Numbered from the stretch's first letter, positions 26,591-35,247 are shown. The stretch is DNA of 39,780 nt from JAGGVT01 sp965369605 (GCA_965369605.1 CBDURE010000018.1:1-39780); one strand, 5' to 3'. Translations and numbers: made by a program. The notes: a model not told the origin generated them from the letters alone.

Positions 26591-26714
26591 ATTTTTTCTT
26601 TTATAAAGGCTGACATCATTTCTTTCTTTTCAAAAAAACTCCTGTCAAACAAAAACCGGGTACGATTACCGTACCCAGTTTATCAAAATTACATTAATAT
26701 CGTACTTCGAATTT

Positions 26715-26738
26715 GTAACCCGGCGTCCCTTCGCCGGG
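26715..26738. repeat. Palindromic repeat (GTAACCCGGCG type)
   Basis: GTAACCCGGCGTCCCTTCGC, with CCCGGCG (26719-26725) and CGCCGGG (26732-26738) pairing. The same word occurs in a larger palindrome at 35155-35247. It lies 14 bases downstream of the CoA-disulfide reductase gene and may also serve as its transcript end, though no T tract follows. Confidence 0.7.
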
Positions 26739-26751
26739 GTAATGCCACAAA

Positions 26752-28458
26752 TTAAATCATGGATGCGTCCTTGACCTTCTTCTTCGGTGCCAGAGGAAGC
26801 GACGTTCCTGTGATATCCCTGTATGTCCGGTACCCGCCAATAAGATTCCGCACTTTGTATCCCTTCTGGCAGAGAATTCTGTACGCGATATATCCTCTCA
26901 AACCAACCTGGCAGTACGTTATAATCTCTTTATCTTTGGGAAGTTCACCCAGTTTACTTCGAATCTCCGGCAGTGGAATGTTATGCGCACTGGGAATAAG
27001 CGCTGTCTCCTCGACTTCATCACGGTTGCGAACATCCACGAGATAGAATTTATCCGGGTTTTCAAGGATTTCCTCAACCTGGCATGGCTTCATGTCATCC
27101 CGCAGGATGTTTGATGCCCCGAATCCCAGGAAATTAACCGGGTCTTTTGCCGAACCAAAAGGTGGAGCGTAACACAGTTCGACTTCCTCGAGATCATAAA
27201 CTGTGAGTCCGCCGCGAATCGCCATCGCGATGACATCAATTCGCTTATCGATTCCCTTCCTGCCAACGCAATGCGCGCCGAGAATTTTACCGTTTTTCGG
27301 ATCAAACATCAGTTTAAGCGTTGTCGGGCAGGCACCGGGATAGTAACTCGCGTGTGAGAACGGATGGACATAGATTTTTTCATAATCGAAATTATTAGCT
27401 TTAAGCGCTCTTTCACTCATGCCTGTCATGCCAATCGCCAAATCGAACACTTTGCATATTGCGGTTCCCTGTGTTTTTTTGTAAACGCTGTCGCGACCTA
27501 AAATGTTATCCGCCGCGATTCGTCCCTGACGGTTCGCAGGGCCTGCAAGAGGAATCAGTGTTTGAACATTGCTGACAAAATCAGTAACTTCGATTGCATC
27601 TCCAACGGCGTAGATATCCGGGTCATTTGTCCGCATGTGATCATCAACCTTGATTCCACCACGCTCGCCAAGATCAAGTCCGGCATCCTTCGCAAGATCA
27701 ACCTCAGGCCTGACTCCAATTGCAAGAATGCAGAAATCGCATGTTACGCTTCCCCCAGTGCTTAGTTCGACATCGAGTTTGCCGCCATTTTCCTTGAAAC
27801 CAGCTGCTGATGTTTCAAGTTTCAAATCAACGCCATGACTTTTCAGTTCGTTATGAAGCGGAGCCGCGAATTCAGTATCGGCAACAGCCATCACCTGCGG
27901 TAGAAGTTCGACCAGCGTGACTTTGATATCCTTTTCCCTGAAAGCCTCGACCATTTCAAGCCCGATATATCCGCCGCCGACTACAACGACATGTTCCGGT
28001 TTATTCTCATCGACTAACTTCTTGATTTTATCGGTGTCCTCCATATTGCGGAGCGTGTAAACCTTATCCGATTCAATGCCGGGAATAGGCGGTTTTATAG
28101 GCGCGGCGCCGGGAGAGAGAACAAGGGCGTCATATTTAATTGTTTTCTCCTCACCGGTGGACAGGTTTTTTGCGATAACCTCTTTTTTGTCACGGTTGAT
28201 TTTTGTTACTTCTGTATTTGTTCGGATATCGATATTAAACCATCCGAACATTTTTTCCGATGTCATCACGAGAAGGTCCTCGCGGTCCTCGATGACTCCA
28301 CCGATATAATACGGCAATCCGCAGTTGGCGAATGAGATATTGGCTCCCCGTTCAAACATGATGATTTCCGCGTCCTCATCTAGACGTCTGGATCGAGCGG
28401 CACATGATGCTCCACCAGCTACCCCACCTACAATTACAATAGTTTTTTTATCTGCCAT
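26752..28458 (-). CDS. CoA-disulfide reductase-type flavoprotein fused to rhodanese domain
   Basis: A 568-residue FAD-dependent pyridine nucleotide-disulfide oxidoreductase with a C-terminal rhodanese domain (CoADR-RHD type). FAD-binding VIVGGVAGGASCAAR at the N-terminus; active-site Cys in SFANCGLPYYIGG; NAD(P)H-binding VVVGGGYIGLEM near 160; second FAD motif YAVGDAIEV near 300; dimerisation domain to about 450; rhodanese from about 465 with active-site CQVGLRG. The family reduces CoA disulfide or persulfide/polysulfide substrates in redox and sulfur metabolism. AAGGAG precedes the ATG at 28458 by eight bases; the in-frame ATG at 28476 lies just upstream of that Shine-Dalgarno and is rejected. 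A TGATAAAAT extended -10 lies at 28493-28501. Monocistronic and cytoplasmic. Confidence 0.94.
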   Translation of the reverse strand: MADKKTIVIVGGVAGGASCAARSRRLDEDAEIIMFERGANISFANCGLPYYIGGVIEDREDLLVMTSEKMFGWFNIDIRTNTEVTKINRDKKEVIAKNLSTGEEKTIKYDALVLSPGAAPIKPPIPGIESDKVYTLRNMEDTDKIKKLVDENKPEHVVVVGGGYIGLEMVEAFREKDIKVTLVELLPQVMAVADTEFAAPLHNELKSHGVDLKLETSAAGFKENGGKLDVELSTGGSVTCDFCILAIGVRPEVDLAKDAGLDLGERGGIKVDDHMRTNDPDIYAVGDAIEVTDFVSNVQTLIPLAGPANRQGRIAADNILGRDSVYKKTQGTAICKVFDLAIGMTGMSERALKANNFDYEKIYVHPFSHASYYPGACPTTLKLMFDPKNGKILGAHCVGRKGIDKRIDVIAMAIRGGLTVYDLEEVELCYAPPFGSAKDPVNFLGFGASNILRDDMKPCQVEEILENPDKFYLVDVRNRDEVEETALIPSAHNIPLPEIRSKLGELPKDKEIITYCQVGLRGYIAYRILCQKGYKVRNLIGGYRTYRDITGTSLPLAPKKKVKDASMI

Positions 28459-28492
28459 GTTTATTCTCCTTAGCATAAATTTTATAAAAGGA

Positions 28493-28501
28493 ATTTTATC
28501 A
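28493..28501 (-). promoter_or_regulatory. Extended -10 (TGATAAAAT) for CoA-disulfide reductase gene
   Basis: The minus strand reads TGA then TAAAAT about 35 bases before the ATG at 28458, leaving a short leader with AAGGAG. No convincing -35. Confidence 0.45.
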
Positions 28502-28600
28502 TACTCTTAATTTTTGATATTTCAATTTAAGATTTGGAAATTTGTTGTTCTTAATTATTTTAGAGTTAAAAAGAGGCAGCCAATCTAAAACATTACTTTG

Positions 28601-28631
28601 TTGTGGTGCAGGCATCCTGCCCGTACCACAA
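28601..28631. repeat. Nested palindromic REP-like element
   Basis: Outer arms TTGTGGT (28601-28607) and ACCACAA (28625-28631) enclose GCAGG-CAT-CCTGC (28608-28620). It lies between the lipoprotein stop at 28646 and the reductase promoter. Likely a REP-type repeat; it could end transcription from the lipoprotein gene. Confidence 0.65.
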
Positions 28632-28645
28632 ATTAACGCATACTG

Positions 28646-29788
28646 TCACTTTCGCGGATACAATGACCTCAAATGTGATTTGGAAATTGCCTTGGAGTAA
28701 CTTGCCCTTATTTCACCATTCTGATCCAGTGAGTATAGAGTAAAGACAGCGATTGGACCGTTCGACCCCTCGAAAACATCAAACGAATAGTTTCCCGCAT
28801 ATTTGTTTTTGTCATCGACTTCAATAACTGTTCGGGAAACGCTTTCCTTGAAATACTCTATTTCACCTGAGGGGAAAATAAAGGATGTCTCAGGAAAATC
28901 GACCTTTTTCATCTCCTTTTGGGTGTAGGGATTTATCCACGCTGCCGGGTTCTTTCTCCCGAAATAATTCAGGTAACCATCGATGTTATCCGGCACATCA
29001 TCGTTGATTTTGGAATATGCCTTCATCATGTCGCGTACTTGATCATTCAGCCACATTAATGTAAAGAAGGTGCTTATAAATTCAGCCTTAGGTTGATCTA
29101 TATCTTTTATAAGAACAGGTTGAGATTTTCCTTTTTGAAATCGAAAATATCGAATTTGTGTTCTACCATCAGTACATTCCTCTATTCCTGTTAGCTTTGG
29201 TTTGTACATGATGCGGTTGAAGTTACTTCTGGATGGGTCATATTGTGATTCTTTTTCACCGGCATGATAGAGAAAAACAAATCCTCGTTTATCTCTTGCA
29301 AGCAACATATCTCCGGGTGAGTATTCACAACTGGTTTTCATATCCTCTCCGGAATACGGGTTGCGGGGAATTACTGCCAGAAGCCCATCTCTAATAATAG
29401 AATCGTAATTGAAATCCAATGAATCTGAAGTGTAATGTACGTTTGTAATCACCAACGTAAAAAACTCATAAATGGTTTTTTGCCGTATCGATAAAGCTAA
29501 ATCGATATTAGGATTCTCGATTTTATATTTGTGGTTTTCCAAAAGTTTCCTATGCTTCTCAGCATAACGCTTATTGAATCTTTTGCCCAGGAACTTAAAA
29601 AGCCTGTCTTTAGCGACCGCGTTTAGCGCCGCATTCTCATCCTCATTGAATTTGATTGTGCTTTCTGAGTTGGATTGTTCAATGTCTGCATCGGACATTC
29701 TTCCCTGTCCACTGACGGCACACCCAGCCGTTAACAAGAAAATGCAAATTATCAGGACAAACCCGCACCTTGAATAAATTCCATTCAT
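28646..29788 (-). CDS. Lipoprotein of unknown function
   Basis: A 380-residue lipoprotein: signal with hydrophobic GFVLIICIFLLTAGC and lipobox TAGC, and AGGAG six bases before the ATG. The mature protein is hydrophilic with a Lys/Arg-rich helix (AKDRLFKFLGKRFNKRYAEK). Two segments, IPRNPYSGEDM and INPYTQKEM, have the NPY[ST] pattern seen near the end of pseudopilin-like proteins and in some lipoproteins that pair with them. This is only a resemblance. It lacks the PDxY module of the other lipoproteins here, so it is not of that family. Standing alone between a REP-like element and the aminotransferase gene, it gives no functional hint. Confidence 0.75.
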   Translation of the reverse strand: MNGIYSRCGFVLIICIFLLTAGCAVSGQGRMSDADIEQSNSESTIKFNEDENAALNAVAKDRLFKFLGKRFNKRYAEKHRKLLENHKYKIENPNIDLALSIRQKTIYEFFTLVITNVHYTSDSLDFNYDSIIRDGLLAVIPRNPYSGEDMKTSCEYSPGDMLLARDKRGFVFLYHAGEKESQYDPSRSNFNRIMYKPKLTGIEECTDGRTQIRYFRFQKGKSQPVLIKDIDQPKAEFISTFFTLMWLNDQVRDMMKAYSKINDDVPDNIDGYLNYFGRKNPAAWINPYTQKEMKKVDFPETSFIFPSGEIEYFKESVSRTVIEVDDKNKYAGNYSFDVFEGSNGPIAVFTLYSLDQNGEIRASYSKAISKSHLRSLYPRK

Positions 29789-29927
29789 CAGCTTCTCCTG
29801 TTAAAACGAAATATAATGCACAGCTCAATTATACATTTAGTTTAACAATAATATGACGAGAATCATTTAAGAAAGTTGAGGACAATCCCTTTTTTTTCTA
29901 TTTTAACAGGACAGTAGTGCGATGCCA

Positions 29928-31073
29928 CTACAAAATATCGTTAATTAATTCTGCGGTTTTGCGGATATAGTTCTCATCAGCAGTGTCATCCAGCCAGAGG
30001 TTGATAATCCTGCCAGCTACCCATTCCGAGTTTAACGGCTGAATTTCGGTGTCGCTTGAAAAAATCAGATGCGCGGGATAATAGAGATTCGAGGCGTGTA
30101 TTTGATTTGCCCTGAGATGATCGGTTATTCGCTTGCTTTGTTCGATCCCTTTTTCCCCCCGGATTAAAATCGTATGTCGAAACAACGGATTCCCTCTTGT
30201 TAACTCGGGATGGCGAATCCGCTCATTTCTAATTAAGGATTGATACATTAATGAGCGCTTCGTGCGTATTTCGATGTTTCTCCCAAGCGATGAAAAAGCG
30301 CTGATATTCACAGATTCACTATTCGGATTCGCACCGGTTGGAATCAGGTCAAGATTTGTCAAATAGATTCGCTCGATTTCCTTTTCATGGCACTGGAAAT
30401 CACGCGCGCTGTTCAGGAGGGGATTAATCCTTGAACTTATTTCTGTTAATCGGGCGGACAGGTTTTCTTTAACGGGCGGCAGTTTTTTAATTTCGTTTTT
30501 CAGTTTATCAATGAAACGCAGGTTTTGATTATTCACAATAAGAGCGCCGCCGCCAGCGCCATCAATTAACTTCGAAGGGTGAAAGCTCATGATAGCCATG
30601 TCGCCGAAAGTGCCAAGAAGGCGGTTTCTGATTTTCGCACCGACTGCCTGAGCGATATCCTCAATTAGAATTATGTTTTTCTCTTTGCAGAAATCAACCA
30701 CCTTTTCTATTTTTAGCGGGTGGCCATAAATGTGCGGAGCGATAACGGCCGCGGTATTGTCTGGAATTGTGTCTATCGCCTGAACATCGAGATTGAAATC
30801 CCGCCTATCGATATCAACGAACCACGGTTTGTATCCCGCAGAAATTATCGCTAATGGCACCGATGCGCAGATATGCGATGGCAGCGCGACGTAGTCACGC
30901 GTGACATTATTTCCCGGTTTGCCAATCGCTTTTAACGCGGCGTAAATCGCCGCCGCGCCTCGTCCCGTGATGAACACTTCCGGCGCGTTGAAATGGTTTT
31001 TCAGGATTCTGACTAAGTCAAAACCGTGTTGTGTTCTCGGTTGCGATGATGTTATAAACTGAAGTGCCATCAC
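29928..31073 (-). CDS. DegT/DnrJ/EryC1-family PLP-dependent aminotransferase
   Basis: A 381-residue sugar aminotransferase-type enzyme. PLP-binding features: GRGAAAIYAALKAIG near the N-terminus, LIEDIAQAVGA (Asp for the pyridine nitrogen, Gln stacking) and SFHPSKLIDGAGGGALIV with the Schiff-base lysine. Such enzymes aminate nucleotide-linked ketosugars for surface polysaccharides; the sugar is unknown. The start ATG overlaps the stop of the upstream deacetylase gene by four bases (ATGA), so the two are translationally coupled. No nucleotide-sugar dehydratase or glycosyltransferase lies nearby, so the pathway partners must be elsewhere. The C-terminus ends shortly before a small palindrome (GTAGTG/CACTAC) at about 29912-29928. 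Confidence 0.92.
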   Translation of the reverse strand: MMALQFITSSQPRTQHGFDLVRILKNHFNAPEVFITGRGAAAIYAALKAIGKPGNNVTRDYVALPSHICASVPLAIISAGYKPWFVDIDRRDFNLDVQAIDTIPDNTAAVIAPHIYGHPLKIEKVVDFCKEKNIILIEDIAQAVGAKIRNRLLGTFGDMAIMSFHPSKLIDGAGGGALIVNNQNLRFIDKLKNEIKKLPPVKENLSARLTEISSRINPLLNSARDFQCHEKEIERIYLTNLDLIPTGANPNSESVNISAFSSLGRNIEIRTKRSLMYQSLIRNERIRHPELTRGNPLFRHTILIRGEKGIEQSKRITDHLRANQIHASNLYYPAHLIFSSDTEIQPLNSEWVAGRIINLWLDDTADENYIRKTAELINDIL

Positions 31074-32050
31074 ATTCCTCGCGATGCCAACACTGTCTCA
31101 TGTTTTGAGGCATCGTCAGCGTGGAACATGTATTTGTCGCGAATTTCCGACTGAGTTGAGTTAATCGTGCGAAAGCGCACTCTTTTACCAAGAGACCGCA
31201 ATCTATCAAGAAGGAATTTGATATTTTCCACTGGTTCCTCCTCGCAAAGGCTCAGTAGTTTGTGCCAGTTGCTGGTTCCCTTTGGAGGCACAATTTCCGC
31301 CGGATGAATTATTCCAACCAGAACATCCGACCAGTTTCGTTTAGCCATCACACCGGAATCAAAGTGTTCCGCCTGATAGGAGAAATTCATATATCGCGAT
31401 GATGGCCCCGGCATGTCGCCATCCAGTTTAATTGGCAGCATGGTGAATGGAATCTCAACTATGCCTGATTCCTGAAATTCATCTTCGAACTGGTAGTCTG
31501 ATTTATCCGGAAAATATGGAGTATCAGGAGCGTTTTTCCAGTCAAAAGGAGTCCCGGTGTTAATGCTGAACCGTCCCGGAAGCGCGGTTGAATCAGCGGC
31601 GAATCCAAGTTTAGAAACCAGCCGCATCAGTTCAGTTGAATGGAATCCCTCGCCGATTCGAACTGATTCCACGGGGAACAGGTTACGAACGTTTTTTACA
31701 ATTTTCGGCAACTCGTTCATTTCACGTTTCAATCTTTGATAATCCAGATGCGGATGCCATGCGATTTCGTGCCCGCGCGCCGCGAGCCTGGACAGGTGCG
31801 CGCCAAAACGTTCAAATAAAAACGTCGCGCTGAAAAATTGTTTTCGCATCGATGGGTCAGCCCGGACGAACCATGTGATTTCAGGAGGGTTCCCGTAATC
31901 ATCCGAAATTTCCGCCAGCCGTTCCTCAAGCCTTATCCCCGCGCTGATTATCTCATCCCACCGATTGGTATCCCGATGTTCAGGAAAAACCGCGTTGCAG
32001 ATATCCGCGGTGATGCATAATGTTATGTCTTCAGAAATATCTTTTCTCAT
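31070..32050 (-). CDS. NodB-like polysaccharide deacetylase
   Basis: A 326-residue protein of the polysaccharide deacetylase (carbohydrate esterase 4-like) superfamily. Recognisable are an initial LCITADICNAV strand with an acidic residue, WFVRADPSMRKQF, GHEIAWHPHLDYQ (the His-x-x-x-His-type metal motif in a relaxed form), RIGEGFHSTELM and a final HPAEIVPPKG with a late histidine. There is no signal peptide, so it probably acts on cytoplasmic precursors or lipid-linked sugars. GGAG eight bases upstream supports the ATG at 32050. First gene of a two-gene operon with the DegT-type aminotransferase, consistent with making an amino-sugar-containing surface glycan. Confidence 0.88.
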   Translation of the reverse strand: MRKDISEDITLCITADICNAVFPEHRDTNRWDEIISAGIRLEERLAEISDDYGNPPEITWFVRADPSMRKQFFSATFLFERFGAHLSRLAARGHEIAWHPHLDYQRLKREMNELPKIVKNVRNLFPVESVRIGEGFHSTELMRLVSKLGFAADSTALPGRFSINTGTPFDWKNAPDTPYFPDKSDYQFEDEFQESGIVEIPFTMLPIKLDGDMPGPSSRYMNFSYQAEHFDSGVMAKRNWSDVLVGIIHPAEIVPPKGTSNWHKLLSLCEEEPVENIKFLLDRLRSLGKRVRFRTINSTQSEIRDKYMFHADDASKHETVLASRGM

Positions 32051-32146
32051 TGTAATGCTCCATCTGACTACTGGTCGCTACAGTTGTATTTATCGGAAAT
32101 AACCATGATTCTTTACGCCGGATTCAATTCGAATAGCATCCCCGGC

Positions 32147-32163
32147 GGGGATGATGTTTCGAA
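32147..32163. repeat. Small palindrome (CATCCCC-GGC-GGGGATG)
   Basis: Perfect 7-bp arms around a 3-base centre. It is part of a non-coding stretch of about 840 bases (32051-32889) that is otherwise occupied by the octamer array, a palindrome, a MITE-like element and the promoter of the S55 gene. Confidence 0.6.
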
Positions 32164-32230
32164 ATCGGCATCGATTCAGGCTTTTTGGGCACTTAATGAG
32201 ATTTAATCAGATTTAATATTTTTGTAAGAA

Positions 32231-32412
32231 AGTTAGTAGGTTAGCAGGTTAGTAGGTTAGCAGGTTAGCAGGTTAGCAGGTTAGTAGGTTAGAAGGTTAG
32301 CAGGTTAGTAGGTTAGCAGGTTAGCAGGTTAGAAGGTTAGCAGGTTAGAAGGTTAGTAGGTTAGTTGGTTGGTAAGTTGGTAAGTTAGCAAGTTAGCAAG
32401 TTAGTAGGTTGG
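32231..32412. repeat. Octamer tandem array (GTTAGYAG), about 22 copies
   Basis: A run of 8-base units of the type GGTTAGCA/GGTTAGTA/GGTTAGAA, always in the same phase, becoming degenerate at the right end (GGTTGGTAAGTTGG). A second array of the same unit lies at 35050-35126, on the other side of the S55 gene. Confidence 0.95.
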
Positions 32413-32448
32413 AGAGGAATATTCATGTTCTGATGGTGTTGAAAAAAC

Positions 32449-32477
32449 GTAGGGGTGGGTTTAAAACCCACCCCTAC
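32449..32477. repeat. Perfect palindrome, 14-bp arms
   Basis: GTAGGGGTGGGTTT (32449-32462) and AAACCCACCCCTAC (32464-32477) around one base. A purine-strand/pyrimidine-strand REP-like element with an A/T centre, similar in build to the GCAGAGGGTT palindromes at 4149 and 21511. Confidence 0.8.
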
Positions 32478-32539
32478 ATTTGCGAGACAAATCATAGTAG
32501 GAACGCTGCCTGGAAGGTCTATCAGAAACCCACATTTTC

Positions 32540-32648
32540 TGTCATTCTGAACGAAGTGAAGAATCTATCCGCGATAATGCAAATATTTAACATCAGATAT
32601 AATCGCCAGCCAGTAGCATATAGATTCTTCGCTGCGCTCAGAATGACA
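32540..32648. mobile_element. MITE-like element with 29-bp terminal inverted repeats
   Basis: A 109-base element. The left end begins TGTCATTCTGAACGAAGTGA and the right end is its reverse complement over 29 bases with about three mismatches (ending GCGCTCAGAATGACA). The centre of about 50 bases is A/T-rich and non-coding. It resembles miniature inverted-repeat elements; no transposase is present in this window. Confidence 0.8.
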
Positions 32649-32800
32649 AAAGCCATGACTATCATTAATAATGTAGCCCTGCAGGCTATTTACCGGGGAA
32701 AACCTGATAAAACTATTTATTTTCAAAACTTTATGCGGTGTTAAGCAGTCAAACTAATAACGGAGCAATGAAATAATGCTTCTGTGTGATTTTAAAGAAC

Positions 32801-32829
32801 TTTAAAAGCCATTAAGCTTAAAGTATAAT
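32801..32829 (+). promoter_or_regulatory. Possible promoter of the S55 gene
   Basis: TATAAT at 32824-32829, 60 bases before the start, with a weak TTTAAA at 32801-32806 (17-base spacer). Confidence 0.35.
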
Positions 32830-32889
32830 CGCAATTTGTTTCGTGATATTAAATAAGTATAGTCAGATATTCAAAATATGGGAGTCATT

Positions 32890-35049
32890 ATGCAAAAGGT
32901 AAAAATTCTTCTCATCGCTCTTCTGCTTGTCGTGATTTATACGCCATCCACATTGGCGAAAGTTGAGACAATGACAGTAAGTGAACTGAAACCCGGAATG
33001 AAGGGAATCAGCCGAACGGTAATCAGCGGCACAGAGATTGAGGAATTTGATGTTGAATTAATTGGCGTTTTAACAAGGGGCGGATTCAACGGCGGACCGA
33101 TGATTCTTGTTAAATGCTCAGGCGATGTTATCGATGCCACAGGCGGAGTTGCCGGCGGATATTCCGGCAGTCCGGTTTATTTTGACGGCAAACTCGTAGG
33201 AGCCTTAGCCGCAGCGTGGCCATTTTCCGAGCAGGCTATCGCTGGTGTAACACCTATCCATGAAATGCTGAAAAATTTCAATTACCCGGATGAGCCGGAA
33301 GGTGAAATATCAATCGCGAAACTGGATAATCCGTTCGAAATTTCCGGGCGAACAATCGATTCAGCTATTCTGTGCATGGACAGGAATGAATCGGAAAAGC
33401 TTCAATCTGAACTTGGCGACAACACAATGGTTCTTCTGGCATGCAAAACACCGCTGTATGTAAATGGTGTCAGCCCTGAATTTATAGATGTTATAAAAGA
33501 AAAATTAGGATCGCATTTTCCGTTCATGGAGATAATGCCGGGAACCGGGTCCAGGATGGCATCCTATGCTCCCAGCATTTCAATCATGGAGGGACCAACT
33601 GAAATCGAGCCGGGCAGTGCGATTGGTATGCAGCTTGTCAGCGGTGATATCGATTTAACCGCAATCGGAACTGTTACATGGGTTGATCCTGATGATCCTG
33701 AGAAGAAAATACTCGCGTTCGGGCATCCGTTTTTGTCAAAAGGCAGAGTGGATGCACCTTTAACAAGCGCGCGAATCATAACGGCAATACCATCGATCTA
33801 TCATTCAAATAAACTGGGTGAGGCGATAGAGGTTATCGGAGTCTCGCATCAGGACAGAGCTTGCGCAGTGTCAGGTTATATCGGCAGGACACCTGATCTG
33901 GTCGATGTGAATTTCAATATAACTGACCTCGACCAGAATCGAACACGGCGATATAAATTTGGAGTCATTCGGGATGAGGAGATGCTGGCAATACTTGTGA
34001 TGATTCCTGTAATGCAGGGCATGATGCAGACCATTGACCGCAGCGGACAGGCTACAGCATCTGTCAGTTTCGAAGTGAAGGGTGAGGGACTTGCTGAACC
34101 AATCGCGCATTCGAATATGTATTTCAGCACGATGGGCGGATTCGGCGCTCTGAATGAGCCTCTGGAAGTCCTTTCAATGCTGACAACCTCAAATGTTTAT
34201 CGTGAAGTGAAGGTGAGCGAGGTAAACATAGACGTCGATATTACCGAGAATCGCCAGACACTCGACATTGTTGAGATTGAGTTTTTCGAAGAAGCGAAAA
34301 AGGAAAAGAAGAGTGAAGATGTCAAGTTGAATAAAAATGAAACGAATAAAACAGCGGGATTGATGGCTGAATCGGGAAATCTGATTGGAAGGGAATTGCA
34401 GGTTATACCTGAAAGCGATGTGGAAGCCGCGGCGATGCCTAAAACCATGCCACCGCCACCACCCGGGAGCGATATTAAAAAATTCGCGCCGGGCGATACG
34501 ATTAAAGTCAAAGCCTTGATAAAGCCGTATCGAGAGGAAATTTATGAGGAGTATCTTGAAATCCGCATCCCGGATGATATTAAAGCGGGAATGACTCAGC
34601 TGGAAATCCGCGGAGGCGGAGGATTCGGCAATCGTTTCATGGGCGGTCCGAGTTCTTTTATAGCAATGATGGGATCTATTATGCCAATGCAAATGGCGCC
34701 GGGTGGATATGCGGAGGAGCCGCCAAAAACGCTCGATGAGGTTATTGAACGTTTCATGGAAAGGGACAATAACAACGAACTGATTATTGAGCTGATTCGT
34801 CCGCCTGAAACTGACCCCAAGAAAGCAAAGGAAAATAAGGACAACAAACCTGAGCCGATTAAATCAGTGAATGCAACAAACAAGGTCATCTACGGAACAT
34901 TCCATCTTTCGCTTGAAATCAAGAAGCCTGATGGTGAAGAAGAAAATGGCGATACGCCTGAAATAGAATCCGACGCCAAGAAAAAGGAAAAGAAGAAGCC
35001 ATCGAGCAAAAGCAGCAAATCATGGAAAACCGATTACCGAAGCCGTTAA
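32890..35049 (+). CDS. Exported SpoIVB-like (S55) peptidase-domain protein
   Basis: A 719-residue exported protein. GGGAG (32880-32884) precedes the ATG at 32890, so the in-frame ATG at 32878 is rejected. The signal is MQKVKILLIALLLVVIYTPS, then TLAK. The S55/SpoIVB-type domain spans about 25-330: MKGISRTVISGTEIEEFDVE, GGVAGGYSGSPVYFDGKLVG (candidate nucleophile Ser92/Ser94) and ILAFGHPFLSKG (candidate His279). Ser comes before His, the reverse of SpoIVB itself, as in the stand-alone bacterial members. Residues about 330-500 look beta-rich. A proline run (MPPPPPGSD) near 520, a Gly-rich GGGGFGNRFMGGPSS and a very Lys/Ser-rich C-terminus follow. It may be a periplasmic protease or a non-catalytic barrel protein. 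It stands alone between octamer arrays. Confidence 0.85.
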   Translation: MQKVKILLIALLLVVIYTPSTLAKVETMTVSELKPGMKGISRTVISGTEIEEFDVELIGVLTRGGFNGGPMILVKCSGDVIDATGGVAGGYSGSPVYFDGKLVGALAAAWPFSEQAIAGVTPIHEMLKNFNYPDEPEGEISIAKLDNPFEISGRTIDSAILCMDRNESEKLQSELGDNTMVLLACKTPLYVNGVSPEFIDVIKEKLGSHFPFMEIMPGTGSRMASYAPSISIMEGPTEIEPGSAIGMQLVSGDIDLTAIGTVTWVDPDDPEKKILAFGHPFLSKGRVDAPLTSARIITAIPSIYHSNKLGEAIEVIGVSHQDRACAVSGYIGRTPDLVDVNFNITDLDQNRTRRYKFGVIRDEEMLAILVMIPVMQGMMQTIDRSGQATASVSFEVKGEGLAEPIAHSNMYFSTMGGFGALNEPLEVLSMLTTSNVYREVKVSEVNIDVDITENRQTLDIVEIEFFEEAKKEKKSEDVKLNKNETNKTAGLMAESGNLIGRELQVIPESDVEAAAMPKTMPPPPPGSDIKKFAPGDTIKVKALIKPYREEIYEEYLEIRIPDDIKAGMTQLEIRGGGGFGNRFMGGPSSFIAMMGSIMPMQMAPGGYAEEPPKTLDEVIERFMERDNNNELIIELIRPPETDPKKAKENKDNKPEPIKSVNATNKVIYGTFHLSLEIKKPDGEEENGDTPEIESDAKKKEKKKPSSKSSKSWKTDYRSR

Positions 35050-35126
35050 ATAGTTAGCAAGTTAGCAGGTTAGTAAGTTAGCAGGTTAGTAAGTTAGCAG
35101 GTTAGTAAGTTAGCAGGTTAGCAAAT
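35050..35126. repeat. Octamer tandem array (AGTTAGCA), about nine copies
   Basis: Starting directly after the TAA of the S55 gene: 8-base units AGTTAGCA/GGTTAGTA in constant phase. Same unit as 32231-32412 but with more AAGTTAGC variants. Confidence 0.93.
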
Positions 35127-35154
35127 TGAGTTGATTTTCAAATAATCGTGCAAT

Positions 35155-35247
35155 TGTAACCCGGTGTCCCTTCACCGCGGTGTCCCTTCACCGGGGCTTT
35201 GCGTGAGATAGCCATCTGTTTCCCCGGCAAAGGGATGCCGGGTTACA
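35155..35247. repeat. Large palindromic repeat (TGTAACCCGG ends)
   Basis: TGTAACCCGG (35155-35164) and CCGGGTTACA (35238-35247) are perfect outer arms. Inside are two partial copies of GGTGTCCCTTCACCG, and CCGGGG pairs with CCCCGG. Related to the shorter copy at 26715-26738. To the right, about 35311-35375 holds a weaker inverted repeat (GGTTCTGAGA...TTTCAGAACACC) that may be a decayed MITE. The rest of 35050-35538 is non-coding. Confidence 0.75.

Noticed and set aside
32231..32412. Possible telomere-like or CRISPR-type repeat
   Set aside because: Simple octamer tandem repeat without spacers, internal to the sequence and followed by ordinary genes.
32409..32744. 111-residue ORF after the octamer array
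   Set aside because: Runs through a palindrome and the MITE-like element; no coding signs.
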